A model generated the notes under the pieces. The model saw nothing but the letters and a program-made list of their open reading frames with translations. It was not told where the DNA came from and made no database searches. A stretch of DNA of 5,913 nucleotides from Bacteroidia bacterium (GTDB taxonomy: Bacteria; Bacteroidota; Bacteroidia; Bacteroidales; Azobacteroidaceae), in the NCBI GenBank assembly GCA_025996755.1, contig BNTR01000147.1:1-5913 (forward strand). Reading direction: 5' to 3'. Position numbers and translations under genes: made by a program. This document shows positions 1 through 5,913 of the stretch, piece by piece. Each line of letters begins with the position of its first letter. The first letter of the stretch is position 1.

Positions 1-50
1 AAAAGATTGAGGCGTTGAATGCTAAGATTGAGGAATTGAAGGGAAAATAA
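1..50 (+). CDS. 3' end of an upstream gene (coiled-coil C-terminus), partial
   Basis: The frame beginning at base 3 reads KIEALNAKIEELKGK and then stops (TAA at 48-50). The spacing of I, L, I and L between charged residues is a heptad-like pattern, so the missing protein probably ends in a coiled coil. It lies 12 bases before the RHS gene on the same strand, so co-transcription is likely. In Bacteroidota RHS loci, proteins ending in this kind of coiled coil are often tail-fibre or S74 chaperone-like, but nothing here proves that. Fifteen residues are too few to assign a family. The open frame and stop are certain only as sequence; that it is a real gene is inferred from its composition and position. 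Confidence 0.6.
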   Translation, partial: KIEALNAKIEELKGK

Positions 51-62
51 AACGCTGCACCC

Positions 63-3000
63 ATGATGAGCAAGAAACAGATAGGACTAATCGTTTTAGC
101 ACTTATGACTTTCGGGCATATACACGCTCAGGGAGCCCCCGGCGACACAATTATACTCTCTTCAAGTGTGCCGGCAGGGGAGATTACGGCTTGTAAAGTT
201 ATTCTGTTAAAACCGGGATTTTTTTTCAAAGGCATTTTCGGACAATCATTGATACTGAAAATAGACTTCACCCGTTGCTATCCGGATTCTATAAGACCGA
301 CTAAGCCTCCGGGTGGAACAACACCAACCGACCCGTCAACAGGGGGTGAGCCAACCGACCCGGGCGAAACAAATCCAACCGACCCGGGCGGGACAACTCC
401 GGGTGGAACAAACCCCGGCGAGCCGCCAACGGTTACTCCTTCTCAATTGCAAAACTACATCAAGACGGTTACCCATTTGGATGATGGCGCAACCGGCAAC
501 CCGCGCACAGCAACCACCATACGGTATTTTGATGGCTTGGGACGTCCTAACCAATTGGTGCAAGTGGGCATCACGCCCAATAAAAATGATTTGGTTACCA
601 TTCAGGAGTATGATGCTTTCGGACGGGAATGGAAAACAGGATTGCCTATTTCTGTAGCAAATAAGGGTGCCTATTATACGGGGGGCATTGAGGCAAATTC
701 GATTTACGGCGATGACAGCCATGCCTATTCTGAGACCCAGTATGAAGCCTCTCCATTAAACAGGGTCGTGAAACAATTTGGTCCCGGCGAGGCTTGGCGG
801 TTGGGCAATGGCGATGGTCATGCTGTCGGCATTGAATATTTGAGCAATAGCAGCGCACATCCTTGCGCTTTGTATTCGGTTAATGGAAACAGTTTGGTAA
901 GAAATGAAAATTACGACAATAACACCTTGTACGTTACCAAAACAACGGACGAAGACGGGAAAGTGGCTTATGAATTTAAGGATAAATTGGGTCAGGTGGT
1001 CTTGCAACGGCAAATGGATGATGGCACCCCATACGATACCTATTATGTGTATGATGATTTTGGGAACAAACGTTTTGTGCTGTCGCCATTGGCGGCGGAT
1101 GGCACTACCGGTGGCACTCCTTATACGGACGCAGACGAAGTTATCAAAAACTATGCCTATCTTTATCGCTACGATGAACGCAATCGTTGCATCTGGCAAA
1201 AATTGCCCGGTGCTGACTATATTGAGTATCGGTATGATAAAGCCGACCACTTGATTTTTTCACAGGACGGCGAATTGCGTGCTCAATCGAAATGGAAATT
1301 TTCCATGCCGGATATATTCGGGCGGGTTGTATTAGAAGGTGTTTGCGTTGCGCCGTCAGTCACGGAAGTAGTGAAAGCAGAATATACAGGAGAGGAAAAC
1401 AACACGTCAGGATATGCAGTTTCAGGAATTAACTGGTCTTCGATTCAGGTATTGCAGGTATATTATTATGATAATTACAAATTCAAATCATCTGTACAAC
1501 CATTCAAAAATAAGACGGACTATGATGACATTACACCGGATGGATTTGACAATAACCGATATGGTACGGATGTGGACGCTATTGCTGCCAAAGGGCTATT
1601 AACAGGAAGCATCACTTGTTTAGCGGATAACCCCGACAGCATACTTGGCTCTGTTTTCTACTACGACTCCAAAGGACGAGTAATTCAATCCATCGCGCAA
1701 AATCATCTGTCGGGCTATGAAAAGGAATACGTCAACTATTCGTTTACAGGGCAGCCTACATGGAAAAAACACACTCATTCCGCAGCCGGAAATCGACTTA
1801 TCAACGAAACATATCGCTACGCCTACGACCATGCCAATCGCCCCACGACTACATACTACAAATTGGATAATGCTGCAGAAATTCTTTTGTCTGATTTGGC
1901 TTATGATGAATTGGGGCGAGTTTCAAGCAAAGAACTTGGGGGCAACACCGAAAGTATAACTTATAAGTACAATCTTCGCAGTTGGCTAAAAAATATCAAT
2001 TCCACCAATTTCAAAGAAACGCTGCATTATGAGGATTCTTATTCAGGAAACACACCTTTGTACAATGGCAATATTTCGGCATCGTATAACGGAAGCAATG
2101 GCTATCAATATACCTACGATGGCTTGAATCGGCTGAAAATGGCTATATTTACGCAGAATAAATACAATGAAGAATTTGGTTATGACAAACACGGCAATAT
2201 CACGATGTTGAGGCGTCATTCTGCCGGTACCTTGATAGATGATTTGACGCTGACATATACCGGCAATCAGTTGAAAAAAGTGACGGAAGGTGCTCCACGC
2301 TATACTCTTGACGGCTTTGTCAAGCTCGATAACGCTATCGTAGAGTACACATTTAACAAAAATGGGGCAATGACAAAAGATTTGAATGGTGGCATCAGCA
2401 CTATTGAATATAATTTACTGAATTTGCCGAAAAAAATTAAGTTTACCGAGGGACACACCACAGACAACAAGTATGATGCGATGGGCATAAAGCGACAGAC
2501 GACACATACAAGGCTATTCACCATTGCTGAAACAACGGATTATTGCGGCAATATCATCTACGAAAAGGGCGCGTTGAAATACATTTTGAATACGGAGGGT
2601 TATGTTACAAAAAACGGCGGAAATTATGTGTATAATTATTATCTGCGCGACCATTTGGGCAATAATCGGGTAGTGATGAACGGCAGCACAATAGTTCAAA
2701 AGATAAACTACTACCCGTCAGGAATGCCATACTTGGATAACTTGCATCCGGAAAAACAGCCCTATAAGTTTGGCGGCAAGGAGTTTGATGAGATGTTCGG
2801 ATTGAATCGGTATGACCAGATTGCCAGACAATTTGGCGCGTTGATACCTACCACCACAACAATAGACCCGTATGCTGAAATGTATTATAGTATTAGTCCT
2901 TATGCGCAGTATGCTAATAATCCGGTGAATTATGTGGATCCGGATGGAAGAGATGTTATAGTCTGGTATCAAGATGACAAAGAGAAATGGCGGTCATGGA

Positions 3001-3560
3001 CTTTCAATGGCACAAATCAAAGTGAGGCTCCCCAAAATCAGTATGTACAAGATTTTATTACCGCATATAATTACAATATTAAGAATGGTGGAGGAGAAAA
3101 TATGAGTACATTAGCAAACAGCAGAGAGATGAGTGTTCAACTCAAGTATGGGGATAATTATTTTGATAAAAAACAGAATGCTATCTTTTGGGATCCAAAG
3201 TATGCAAGTGAAACAAAAGAAGGACATGTGTATTCTCCTGCGACCATATTAGAACATGAAGGAGATCATACATTAGATTACAAAAAAAATCCAGAGGCAC
3301 ATAATAAAAGAGTGGGTACTCTTGATAAACAATATGAGAACAAAGAAGAACGCCGAGTCATAACAGGCTCTGAAGCAAAGACAGCTCGTGCAAATGGAGA
3401 GTTTCCTGCGGGGTATGTTCGTAGCGATCACTTTGACCATGGAGATATTCGAGTAAGTGACCCAACAAAAACAACACGTATGCCTTCGCCAACTTTAGTT
3501 CCAAAGGCGGCTCCTGCACCCTCAATGTGGCAACGTGTGATGCGATGGTGGAATAATTAA
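63..3560 (+). CDS. Secreted RHS/YD-repeat polymorphic toxin with HExxH metallopeptidase-like tip
   Basis: A 1165-residue protein predicted to be exported as a hollow RHS shell enclosing a C-terminal toxin. Residues 1-22 are a signal peptide (KK, hydrophobic core, cleavage near HIHA/Q). Residues 27-74 resemble the Bacteroidota 3-coathanger stack domain (LKPGF motif). Residues 79-127 are a Pro/Thr/Gly/Asp linker. Residues 128 to about 270 match DUF6443 (NYIKTVTHLDD, IRYFDGLGRP, EYDAFGRE). YD repeats follow (YDDFGNKR, YRYDERNR, YAYDHANRP, YTYDGLNR). The RHS-associated core spans about 860-963 (YLRDHLGN, GGKEFDE, NPVNYVDPDGR). The tip is 964-1165. ATG codons at 63 and 66 are equally plausible starts; no clear ribosome site decides between them. 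The next gene, 21 bases downstream, is the likely immunity gene. The tip's chemistry is inferred from motifs; membership in the RHS family is clear. Confidence 0.95.
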   Translation: MMSKKQIGLIVLALMTFGHIHAQGAPGDTIILSSSVPAGEITACKVILLKPGFFFKGIFGQSLILKIDFTRCYPDSIRPTKPPGGTTPTDPSTGGEPTDPGETNPTDPGGTTPGGTNPGEPPTVTPSQLQNYIKTVTHLDDGATGNPRTATTIRYFDGLGRPNQLVQVGITPNKNDLVTIQEYDAFGREWKTGLPISVANKGAYYTGGIEANSIYGDDSHAYSETQYEASPLNRVVKQFGPGEAWRLGNGDGHAVGIEYLSNSSAHPCALYSVNGNSLVRNENYDNNTLYVTKTTDEDGKVAYEFKDKLGQVVLQRQMDDGTPYDTYYVYDDFGNKRFVLSPLAADGTTGGTPYTDADEVIKNYAYLYRYDERNRCIWQKLPGADYIEYRYDKADHLIFSQDGELRAQSKWKFSMPDIFGRVVLEGVCVAPSVTEVVKAEYTGEENNTSGYAVSGINWSSIQVLQVYYYDNYKFKSSVQPFKNKTDYDDITPDGFDNNRYGTDVDAIAAKGLLTGSITCLADNPDSILGSVFYYDSKGRVIQSIAQNHLSGYEKEYVNYSFTGQPTWKKHTHSAAGNRLINETYRYAYDHANRPTTTYYKLDNAAEILLSDLAYDELGRVSSKELGGNTESITYKYNLRSWLKNINSTNFKETLHYEDSYSGNTPLYNGNISASYNGSNGYQYTYDGLNRLKMAIFTQNKYNEEFGYDKHGNITMLRRHSAGTLIDDLTLTYTGNQLKKVTEGAPRYTLDGFVKLDNAIVEYTFNKNGAMTKDLNGGISTIEYNLLNLPKKIKFTEGHTTDNKYDAMGIKRQTTHTRLFTIAETTDYCGNIIYEKGALKYILNTEGYVTKNGGNYVYNYYLRDHLGNNRVVMNGSTIVQKINYYPSGMPYLDNLHPEKQPYKFGGKEFDEMFGLNRYDQIARQFGALIPTTTTIDPYAEMYYSISPYAQYANNPVNYVDPDGRDVIVWYQDDKEKWRSWTFNGTNQSEAPQNQYVQDFITAYNYNIKNGGGENMSTLANSREMSVQLKYGDNYFDKKQNAIFWDPKYASETKEGHVYSPATILEHEGDHTLDYKKNPEAHNKRVGTLDKQYENKEERRVITGSEAKTARANGEFPAGYVRSDHFDHGDIRVSDPTKTTRMPSPTLVPKAAPAPSMWQRVMRWWNN
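307..411 (+). repeat. Degenerate short repeats encoding the PTDPG/GGTTPG linker
   Basis: The 12-mer ccaaccgacccg occurs at 324-335, 351-362 and 375-386, and ctccgggtggaacaa occurs at 307-321 and 397-411. All copies are in frame and encode the Pro/Thr/Gly linker (residues 79-127) between the coat-hanger-like domain and the DUF6443-like block. The spacing is 27 and then 24 bases, multiples of three, so gain or loss of a unit would change linker length without breaking the frame. The linker probably acts as a flexible tether between the N-terminal domain and the RHS shell; that role is inferred. Confidence 0.8.
1832..1876 (+). repeat. Internal arm of a 45-bp perfect inverted repeat
   Basis: This stretch inside the large RHS gene is the exact reverse complement of 5869-5913, the last 45 bases of the window. 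It encodes part of the YD-repeat region around residues 591-605 (HANRPTTTYYKLDN). The match stops at 1876/5869, where the neighbouring bases differ, but at the other end it is cut off by the window edge, so the true repeat may be longer. Confidence 0.9.
2007..2387 (+). repeat. Direct repeat, copy A: RHS repeat segment inside the large gene
   Basis: Residues 649-775 of the large RHS protein (from NFKETLHYE to NGAMTKD) are paralogous to residues 29-157 of the frame starting at 5397. The longest exact DNA match I found is 25 bases (2176-2200 with 5641-5665); the copies otherwise differ by many substitutions and several in-frame indels. This is an older, diverged duplication, unlike the perfect inverted match next to it. 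Confidence 0.85.
2952..3557 (+). other. C-terminal toxin tip: HExxH metallopeptidase-like domain
   Basis: Residues 964-1165 of the RHS protein follow the conserved DPDGR (959-963), where RHS shells hand over to a variable effector. HEGDH at 1065-1069, preceded by SPATILE, fits the zinc-binding HExxH signature, with E1066 as predicted catalytic base and H1065/H1069 as ligands. A second block, EERRVITGSE (1095-1104), supplies candidate third-ligand glutamates, and SDHFDHG (1121-1127) is a further acidic/His patch. The order resembles NleD-like M91 peptidase effectors found as tips of RHS and other polymorphic toxins, but family membership is from memory. The domain is more A/T-rich than the core. 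It ends in a Pro-rich stretch and a Trp/Arg tail (MWQRVMRWWNN). The target is unknown. Confidence 0.6.
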
Positions 3561-3581
3561 TTAATTTTAAAAATAATTGAT

Positions 3582-4208
3582 ATGAAATATTTATATATTA
3601 TAGCAGTTTTATTTATATTCTCTGCGTGTAGTCCCTCAAAAAAAAATAGGAATACATCGGCAGAAGACAATGCAATTGACAGTCTATTGGTTACTTATTA
3701 TTGTGGTGACATAGAAAGCCATAAAGCAATACGTTGTGAAAAATTAGAACGGTATCAGAAATTACATCAGAAGAATGATTATTCAGGTCCTCCTATTAGT
3801 ACAATAGATACTTTTATTGTTGATTCTAACGTGCTTCCTAAAATCGAAAAATTGTTAGAAAGAAACACTTATATTGCTGATTTTGAGGATGATGCAAGAA
3901 TGTTTGTGACAATCAAACATCAAGGTGGTAAAGAAGATTATCTGTGTATTAGTCACAAGTTATCTCCTGTTCAACATAATGAGACTTGTGTGCTCGATGA
4001 TGACGCAGAAGATTGTCTATGTATTAGCCAGCAACTATCTCCTGTTAAATATAATGGGAAGGCTTGCTCGTTCGACAATGAATTGACCTTTTTATTAAGG
4101 TATTATAGCGGTTATTATGATTGGTTTAATAGTGCTGATTTGCAATGGTTAGAAGAATTACAAGATACTGTATTTTATAAAAAAGCATTAGAACAAAAGA
4201 AAAGATGA
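3582..4208 (+). CDS. Putative immunity lipoprotein for the adjacent RHS toxin
   Basis: A 208-residue protein with a lipoprotein signal (hydrophobic residues 3-13, then FSAC with the lipidated cysteine at C16). The residues after C16 are SPSKKN, with no acidic run, so it lacks the surface-export signature known in Bacteroidota lipoproteins and should face the periplasm. It starts 21 bases after the RHS stop and is similarly A/T-rich, the usual position and composition of a cognate immunity gene. The body is mixed charged/aromatic and ends in a block with LLRYYSGYYDWF (about 173-184), which looks like the conserved core of small Bacteroidales immunity-type lipoproteins. Residues 118-142 are repeated as 143-167. 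I recognise no named family; the immunity role rests on position and lipoprotein nature. Confidence 0.8.
   Translation: MKYLYIIAVLFIFSACSPSKKNRNTSAEDNAIDSLLVTYYCGDIESHKAIRCEKLERYQKLHQKNDYSGPPISTIDTFIVDSNVLPKIEKLLERNTYIADFEDDARMFVTIKHQGGKEDYLCISHKLSPVQHNETCVLDDDAEDCLCISQQLSPVKYNGKACSFDNELTFLLRYYSGYYDWFNSADLQWLEELQDTVFYKKALEQKKR
3933..4082 (+). repeat. 75-bp in-frame tandem duplication inside the lipoprotein gene
   Basis: Two 75-base units, 3933-4007 and 4008-4082, encode EDYLCISHKLSPVQHN... (residues 118-142) and EDCLCISQQLSPVKYN... (143-167). The first 17 codons of the units differ at only about 10 of 51 bases; the last third is much more diverged. The second unit leads smoothly into the conserved-looking C-terminus (ELTFLLRYYSGYY), so the first unit is probably the added one, although this is inference. 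Confidence 0.85.
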
Positions 4209-4253
4209 ATAACAGTTTAGAAATAAAAACAAATGAATATTGAATATAAAAAT

Positions 4254-4652
4254 ATGAGAAAAGCAGTAATATTTTGCTTGTTGAGCATTCCCGGAATGCT
4301 CACAGCGCAGCATAGTTTGCAATCCAACTTGAATATGTTTCGGGCGGAAGACCTCATCATCAAGCAGCAGGTTAGTTATAAAGACCCCGGACGCGCCGGC
4401 ATGAATGTGCTTTGGGATTTCAGCGAACTTGATGTGGAGAACGATGACTACGGATTGCTTTACTCTGACGGAATAAACTCTATCCATGCCGGACTAAGTT
4501 CTATGATTCTCGGAGTGGAAAACGTTACGGAGTCTCACTATAAACTTTCGGGTGATTCTCTTTTGTTGTTAGGGTTTAGAAAATATCCGGGAACAGTGAT
4601 GAAACACAAAACAGGGGGAATTGTTGCTGAAATTTCCGGTAAGCTACGGTGA
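4254..4652 (+). pseudogene. N-terminal part of a frameshifted T9SS-exported protein
   Basis: The ATG at 4254 opens with a clean signal peptide (MRKAVIFCLLSIPGMLTA, cleaved before QHS). An in-frame ATG at 4233 would add seven polar residues (MNIEYKN) ahead of it, so 4254 is preferred. The mature part (LNMFRAEDLIIKQQVSY, then NVLWDFSELDVEN) resembles the N-terminus of a Bacteroidales family of T9SS-sorted proteins often found beside RHS genes; I know no function for it. The frame stops at 4650-4652 after 132 residues, the last dozen of which are out-of-frame translation beyond the G-run at 4614-4618. The remainder continues in the next frame to 5388. The gene sits 45 bases after the lipoprotein gene with no terminator between. 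If the extra G is a sequencing error, this is an intact gene. Confidence 0.8.
4614..4618 (+). other. Frameshift site in a GGGGG run
   Basis: Upstream sequence codes in one frame up to ACA at 4611-4613 and downstream sequence codes in the +1 frame from about 4621. The downstream frame has a stop at 4600-4602 and the upstream frame has one at 4650-4652, so the shift lies between them. Removing one G from the five gives a seamless ...KTGELLLKFPVSYGDE..., joining both halves into a 377-residue protein from 4254 to 5388. A one-base homopolymer gain is the simplest explanation. Confidence 0.85.
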
Positions 4653-5388
4653 TGAAACAAAAAGTTATTATTACAGTCACGGTGTCCATGGCAATTTTTT
4701 TGAACTGAATGATATGGGAACAGTAAAATTCCATGCAGATGCTTATGGGATGATGGTGATGCCCGATAAGGACACCCTGAAGAACGTGCTGCGCACCCAC
4801 ACCATCAAACACACAGTCTCAGACGTTACCACCATCTCAAACGAATATGTACAAAAAGATACGGCTTGGTATTATATTTCACCTGACAGTATTGATTTCC
4901 GTGTGGCGAGCAATGATATCATTTTCGTGGATGAAATTTTTCGCTGGTATGCAAAAGGCTACCGGTATCCGGTTTTTGAAACGGTCAGCAGTTGGGTAAA
5001 ACGCCCTGATAACAGTATTGTCGAGCAATTACAAAAAAAATCTTTTTTCTATCCGCCCGAGGAACATTATTATTTGGAGACCGATGCCGAAAATTTGGCG
5101 CAACTTAAACCTCATGACCCCGATGCAGGTTTCACTTACAATTTCTCTCCCAATCCGGTCAAGGAAACGCCCCTGAATGTGGAATTGTATTTGCCAAAAC
5201 CAGCCAAAAACATTCGGCTCCAACTGCGAACTCTAACAGGGGTGCTCGTGTTGGAAGAAAACAAAGGCTCGCTTTCTGCCGGCATCCGCCATTTGCAGTT
5301 GAACACATCGACTGTCCCCGCCGGCAATTACATTTTTGTTATTGTGCGAGACGGACATTCTGTAGGCAAAGTGCTACTAAAAAGATAA
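4621..5388 (+). pseudogene. C-terminal part of the frameshifted protein, with type A T9SS sorting domain
   Basis: This frame has no convincing start of its own (only TTG at 4621, with no ribosome site or signal peptide) and is the continuation of the 4254 gene after the G-run. It begins LLKFPVSYGDETKSYYYSHG. The middle (about 20-165 of the fragment) has no motif I can name. The last 85 residues (FTYNFSPNPVKETP to VGKVLLKR) form a typical type A T9SS C-terminal sorting domain: the FSPNP turn, the alternating hydrophobic strands LNVELYL, RLQLRTLTG and GNYIFVIV, and a basic end. Such a domain directs export by the T9SS across the outer membrane, usually with removal and surface attachment or release. 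The stop lies 8 bases before the next start, suggesting translational coupling. Confidence 0.85.
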
Positions 5389-5396
5389 GGCTGATT

Positions 5397-5913
5397 ATGA
5401 AAAGAAGACTTTTACTCATATTAACAGGTTTGTTGCTCACAATAAGCAGTGTGGAGCAAACGGTCGCCTGCAGTTCTCCTAAATTCAATGAAACGTTGCA
5501 TTACGAATCGGGTAGCACGCCTTTGTATAATGGCAATATCTCGGCATCTGAAACTTCCGGCGCAGGTTATCAATATACATACGATGGTTTGAACCGATTG
5601 AAAACGGCGCAATTTACGCAGAATAAGTACAATGAAGAAATTGGTTATGACAAACACGGCAATATTCTTACTCTGAAACGGCATTTTAAAAATCCAAACA
5701 CCAATTCTTCGGAAGTCATGGATAATTTAACGCTGGAATATACCGGCAATCAATTGAAGAAAGTTACAGAAGCGATGGCTTCCTTACCTTTTGGCTTTAT
5801 AAAACATGGCTCAGCGACAAATGAGTACACATTCAACAAAAATGGAGCGATGACGAAAGATGTTAACAGCAGCATTATCCAATTTGTAGTATGTAGTCGT
5901 GGGGCGATTGGCA
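5397..5913 (+). CDS. Signal peptide fused to an internal RHS fragment, partial and mosaic
   Basis: The frame opens at ATG 5397 and stays open for 172 codons to the window edge. Residues 1 to about 24 are a good signal peptide (KRR, then LLLILTGLLLTI, with a cleavage-like TVA/C). Residues about 27-157 jump directly into RHS repeats (SPKFNETLHYE, YTYDGLNRLK, GYDKHGNI, EYTFNKNGAMTKD), equivalent to residues 649-773 of the large RHS protein; the coat-hanger-like, linker, DUF6443-like and first repeat regions are all missing. From residue 158 the translation (SIIQFVVCSRGAIG) is the antisense of bases 1832-1876 and has no RHS sense. It is probably a remnant or rearranged orphan RHS cassette rather than a functional toxin. 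The start is supported by the signal peptide and by the 8-base gap after the T9SS gene. An assembly chimera is possible. Confidence 0.65.
   Translation, partial: MKRRLLLILTGLLLTISSVEQTVACSSPKFNETLHYESGSTPLYNGNISASETSGAGYQYTYDGLNRLKTAQFTQNKYNEEIGYDKHGNILTLKRHFKNPNTNSSEVMDNLTLEYTGNQLKKVTEAMASLPFGFIKHGSATNEYTFNKNGAMTKDVNSSIIQFVVCSRGAIG
5481..5867 (+). repeat. Direct repeat, copy B: displaced RHS segment
   Basis: This is paralogous to 2007-2387 in the same orientation. Compared with copy A it lacks two codons after HYE and carries extra residues in the FKNPNTNSSEVMD and MASLPFGFIKHG stretches. The similarity ends on the left near the signal-peptide junction (about 5470-5481) and on the right at the inverted segment (about 5868). 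Confidence 0.85.
5869..5913 (-). repeat. Terminal arm of the 45-bp perfect inverted repeat
   Basis: The final 45 bases of the window are the reverse complement of 1832-1876, with no mismatch, and run to the last base. Immediately to the left is forward-oriented RHS sequence, so 5868/5869 is an orientation-switch junction. The neighbouring copy A sequence contains catcagcac and the junction reads cagcagcat, leaving a few bases of possible microhomology. Confidence 0.9.

Noticed and set aside
313..722. Overlapping frames on both strands across the Pro/Thr/Gly linker
   Set aside because: They arise because the short repeats lack stop codons in several frames; the products have low-complexity composition and the DUF6443-like frame explains the region.
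756..1250. Open minus-strand frame of 164 codons antisense to the RHS gene
   Set aside because: Its product is Ile/Val-rich with no recognisable motif, and it lies fully opposite a clear YD-repeat coding region; it is a shadow of RHS codon use.
3561..3581. A/T-rich spacer ttaattttaaaaataattga as a possible terminator or promoter
   Set aside because: The short ttaattttaaaaataatt symmetry is weak, has no G/C stem, and no Bacteroidota -7 element (TAnnTTTG) is present; it looks like an ordinary intergenic spacer.
4188..4487. Minus-strand frame across the lipoprotein/T9SS gene boundary
   Set aside because: It is antisense to a clear signal peptide and has no motif of its own.
4614..4618. Programmed ribosomal frameshift at the G-run
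   Set aside because: I see no accompanying slow codon, internal Shine-Dalgarno or stem typical of known programmed +1 sites; homopolymer slippage or sequencing error is simpler, though not excluded without read data.
5397..5470. The leader at 5397 as a lipoprotein signal (TVAC)
   Set aside because: The cysteine follows a Thr at -3 and is eight or more residues beyond the hydrophobic core, a poor lipobox; ordinary signal peptidase I cleavage is more likely.

Overview
The window looks like a polymorphic-toxin (RHS/YD-repeat) locus from a member of the Bacteroidota, probably a Bacteroidales lineage with a type IX secretion system (T9SS). Three things point there: a Bacteroidota-style RHS protein (coat-hanger-like N-terminus, DUF6443-like block, a core ending in DPDGR), a type A T9SS C-terminal sorting domain, and short A/T-rich gene spacers without clear Shine-Dalgarno sequences. 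Genus cannot be told from the sequence. Every supported gene is on the + strand, packed with gaps of 8 to 45 bases and no visible terminator, so the layout suggests one operon or transcription unit.

Layout. Bases 1-50 are the last codons of an upstream gene ending in a Lys/Glu/Leu-rich coiled coil. Bases 63-3560 encode a secreted 1165-residue RHS protein: signal peptide, coat-hanger-like domain, Pro/Thr/Gly linker, DUF6443-like region, YD repeats, RHS-associated core, then a variable tip of about 200 residues with an HEGDH (HExxH) zinc-metallopeptidase motif. Bases 3582-4208 encode a 208-residue lipoprotein, placed where the cognate immunity protein is expected; it contains an internal 75-bp tandem duplication. 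The tip and the lipoprotein gene are clearly more A/T-rich than the flanking DNA, as expected for an exchanged toxin/immunity module. Bases 4254-5388 hold a T9SS-sorted surface or secreted protein broken by a single-base frameshift in a GGGGG run; removing one G restores a 377-residue protein.

Bases 5397-5913 are the most unusual part. An open frame that runs off the window begins with its own signal peptide, jumps directly into the middle of an RHS repeat region (paralogous to 2007-2387), and then, at about 5869, switches into a perfect 45-base reverse complement of bases 1832-1876 of the large RHS gene. This mosaic could be a real inversion or recombination junction between RHS copies, or a misassembly at the end of a repeat-rich contig. 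The sequence alone cannot separate the two.

Working model (inference): the RHS shell carries a toxic metallopeptidase tip, the adjacent lipoprotein protects the producer, and neighbouring RHS fragments supply homology for swapping or rearranging tips. No RNA genes, CRISPR arrays or insertion-sequence transposases were seen, and no stretch over 300 bases lacks a gene.
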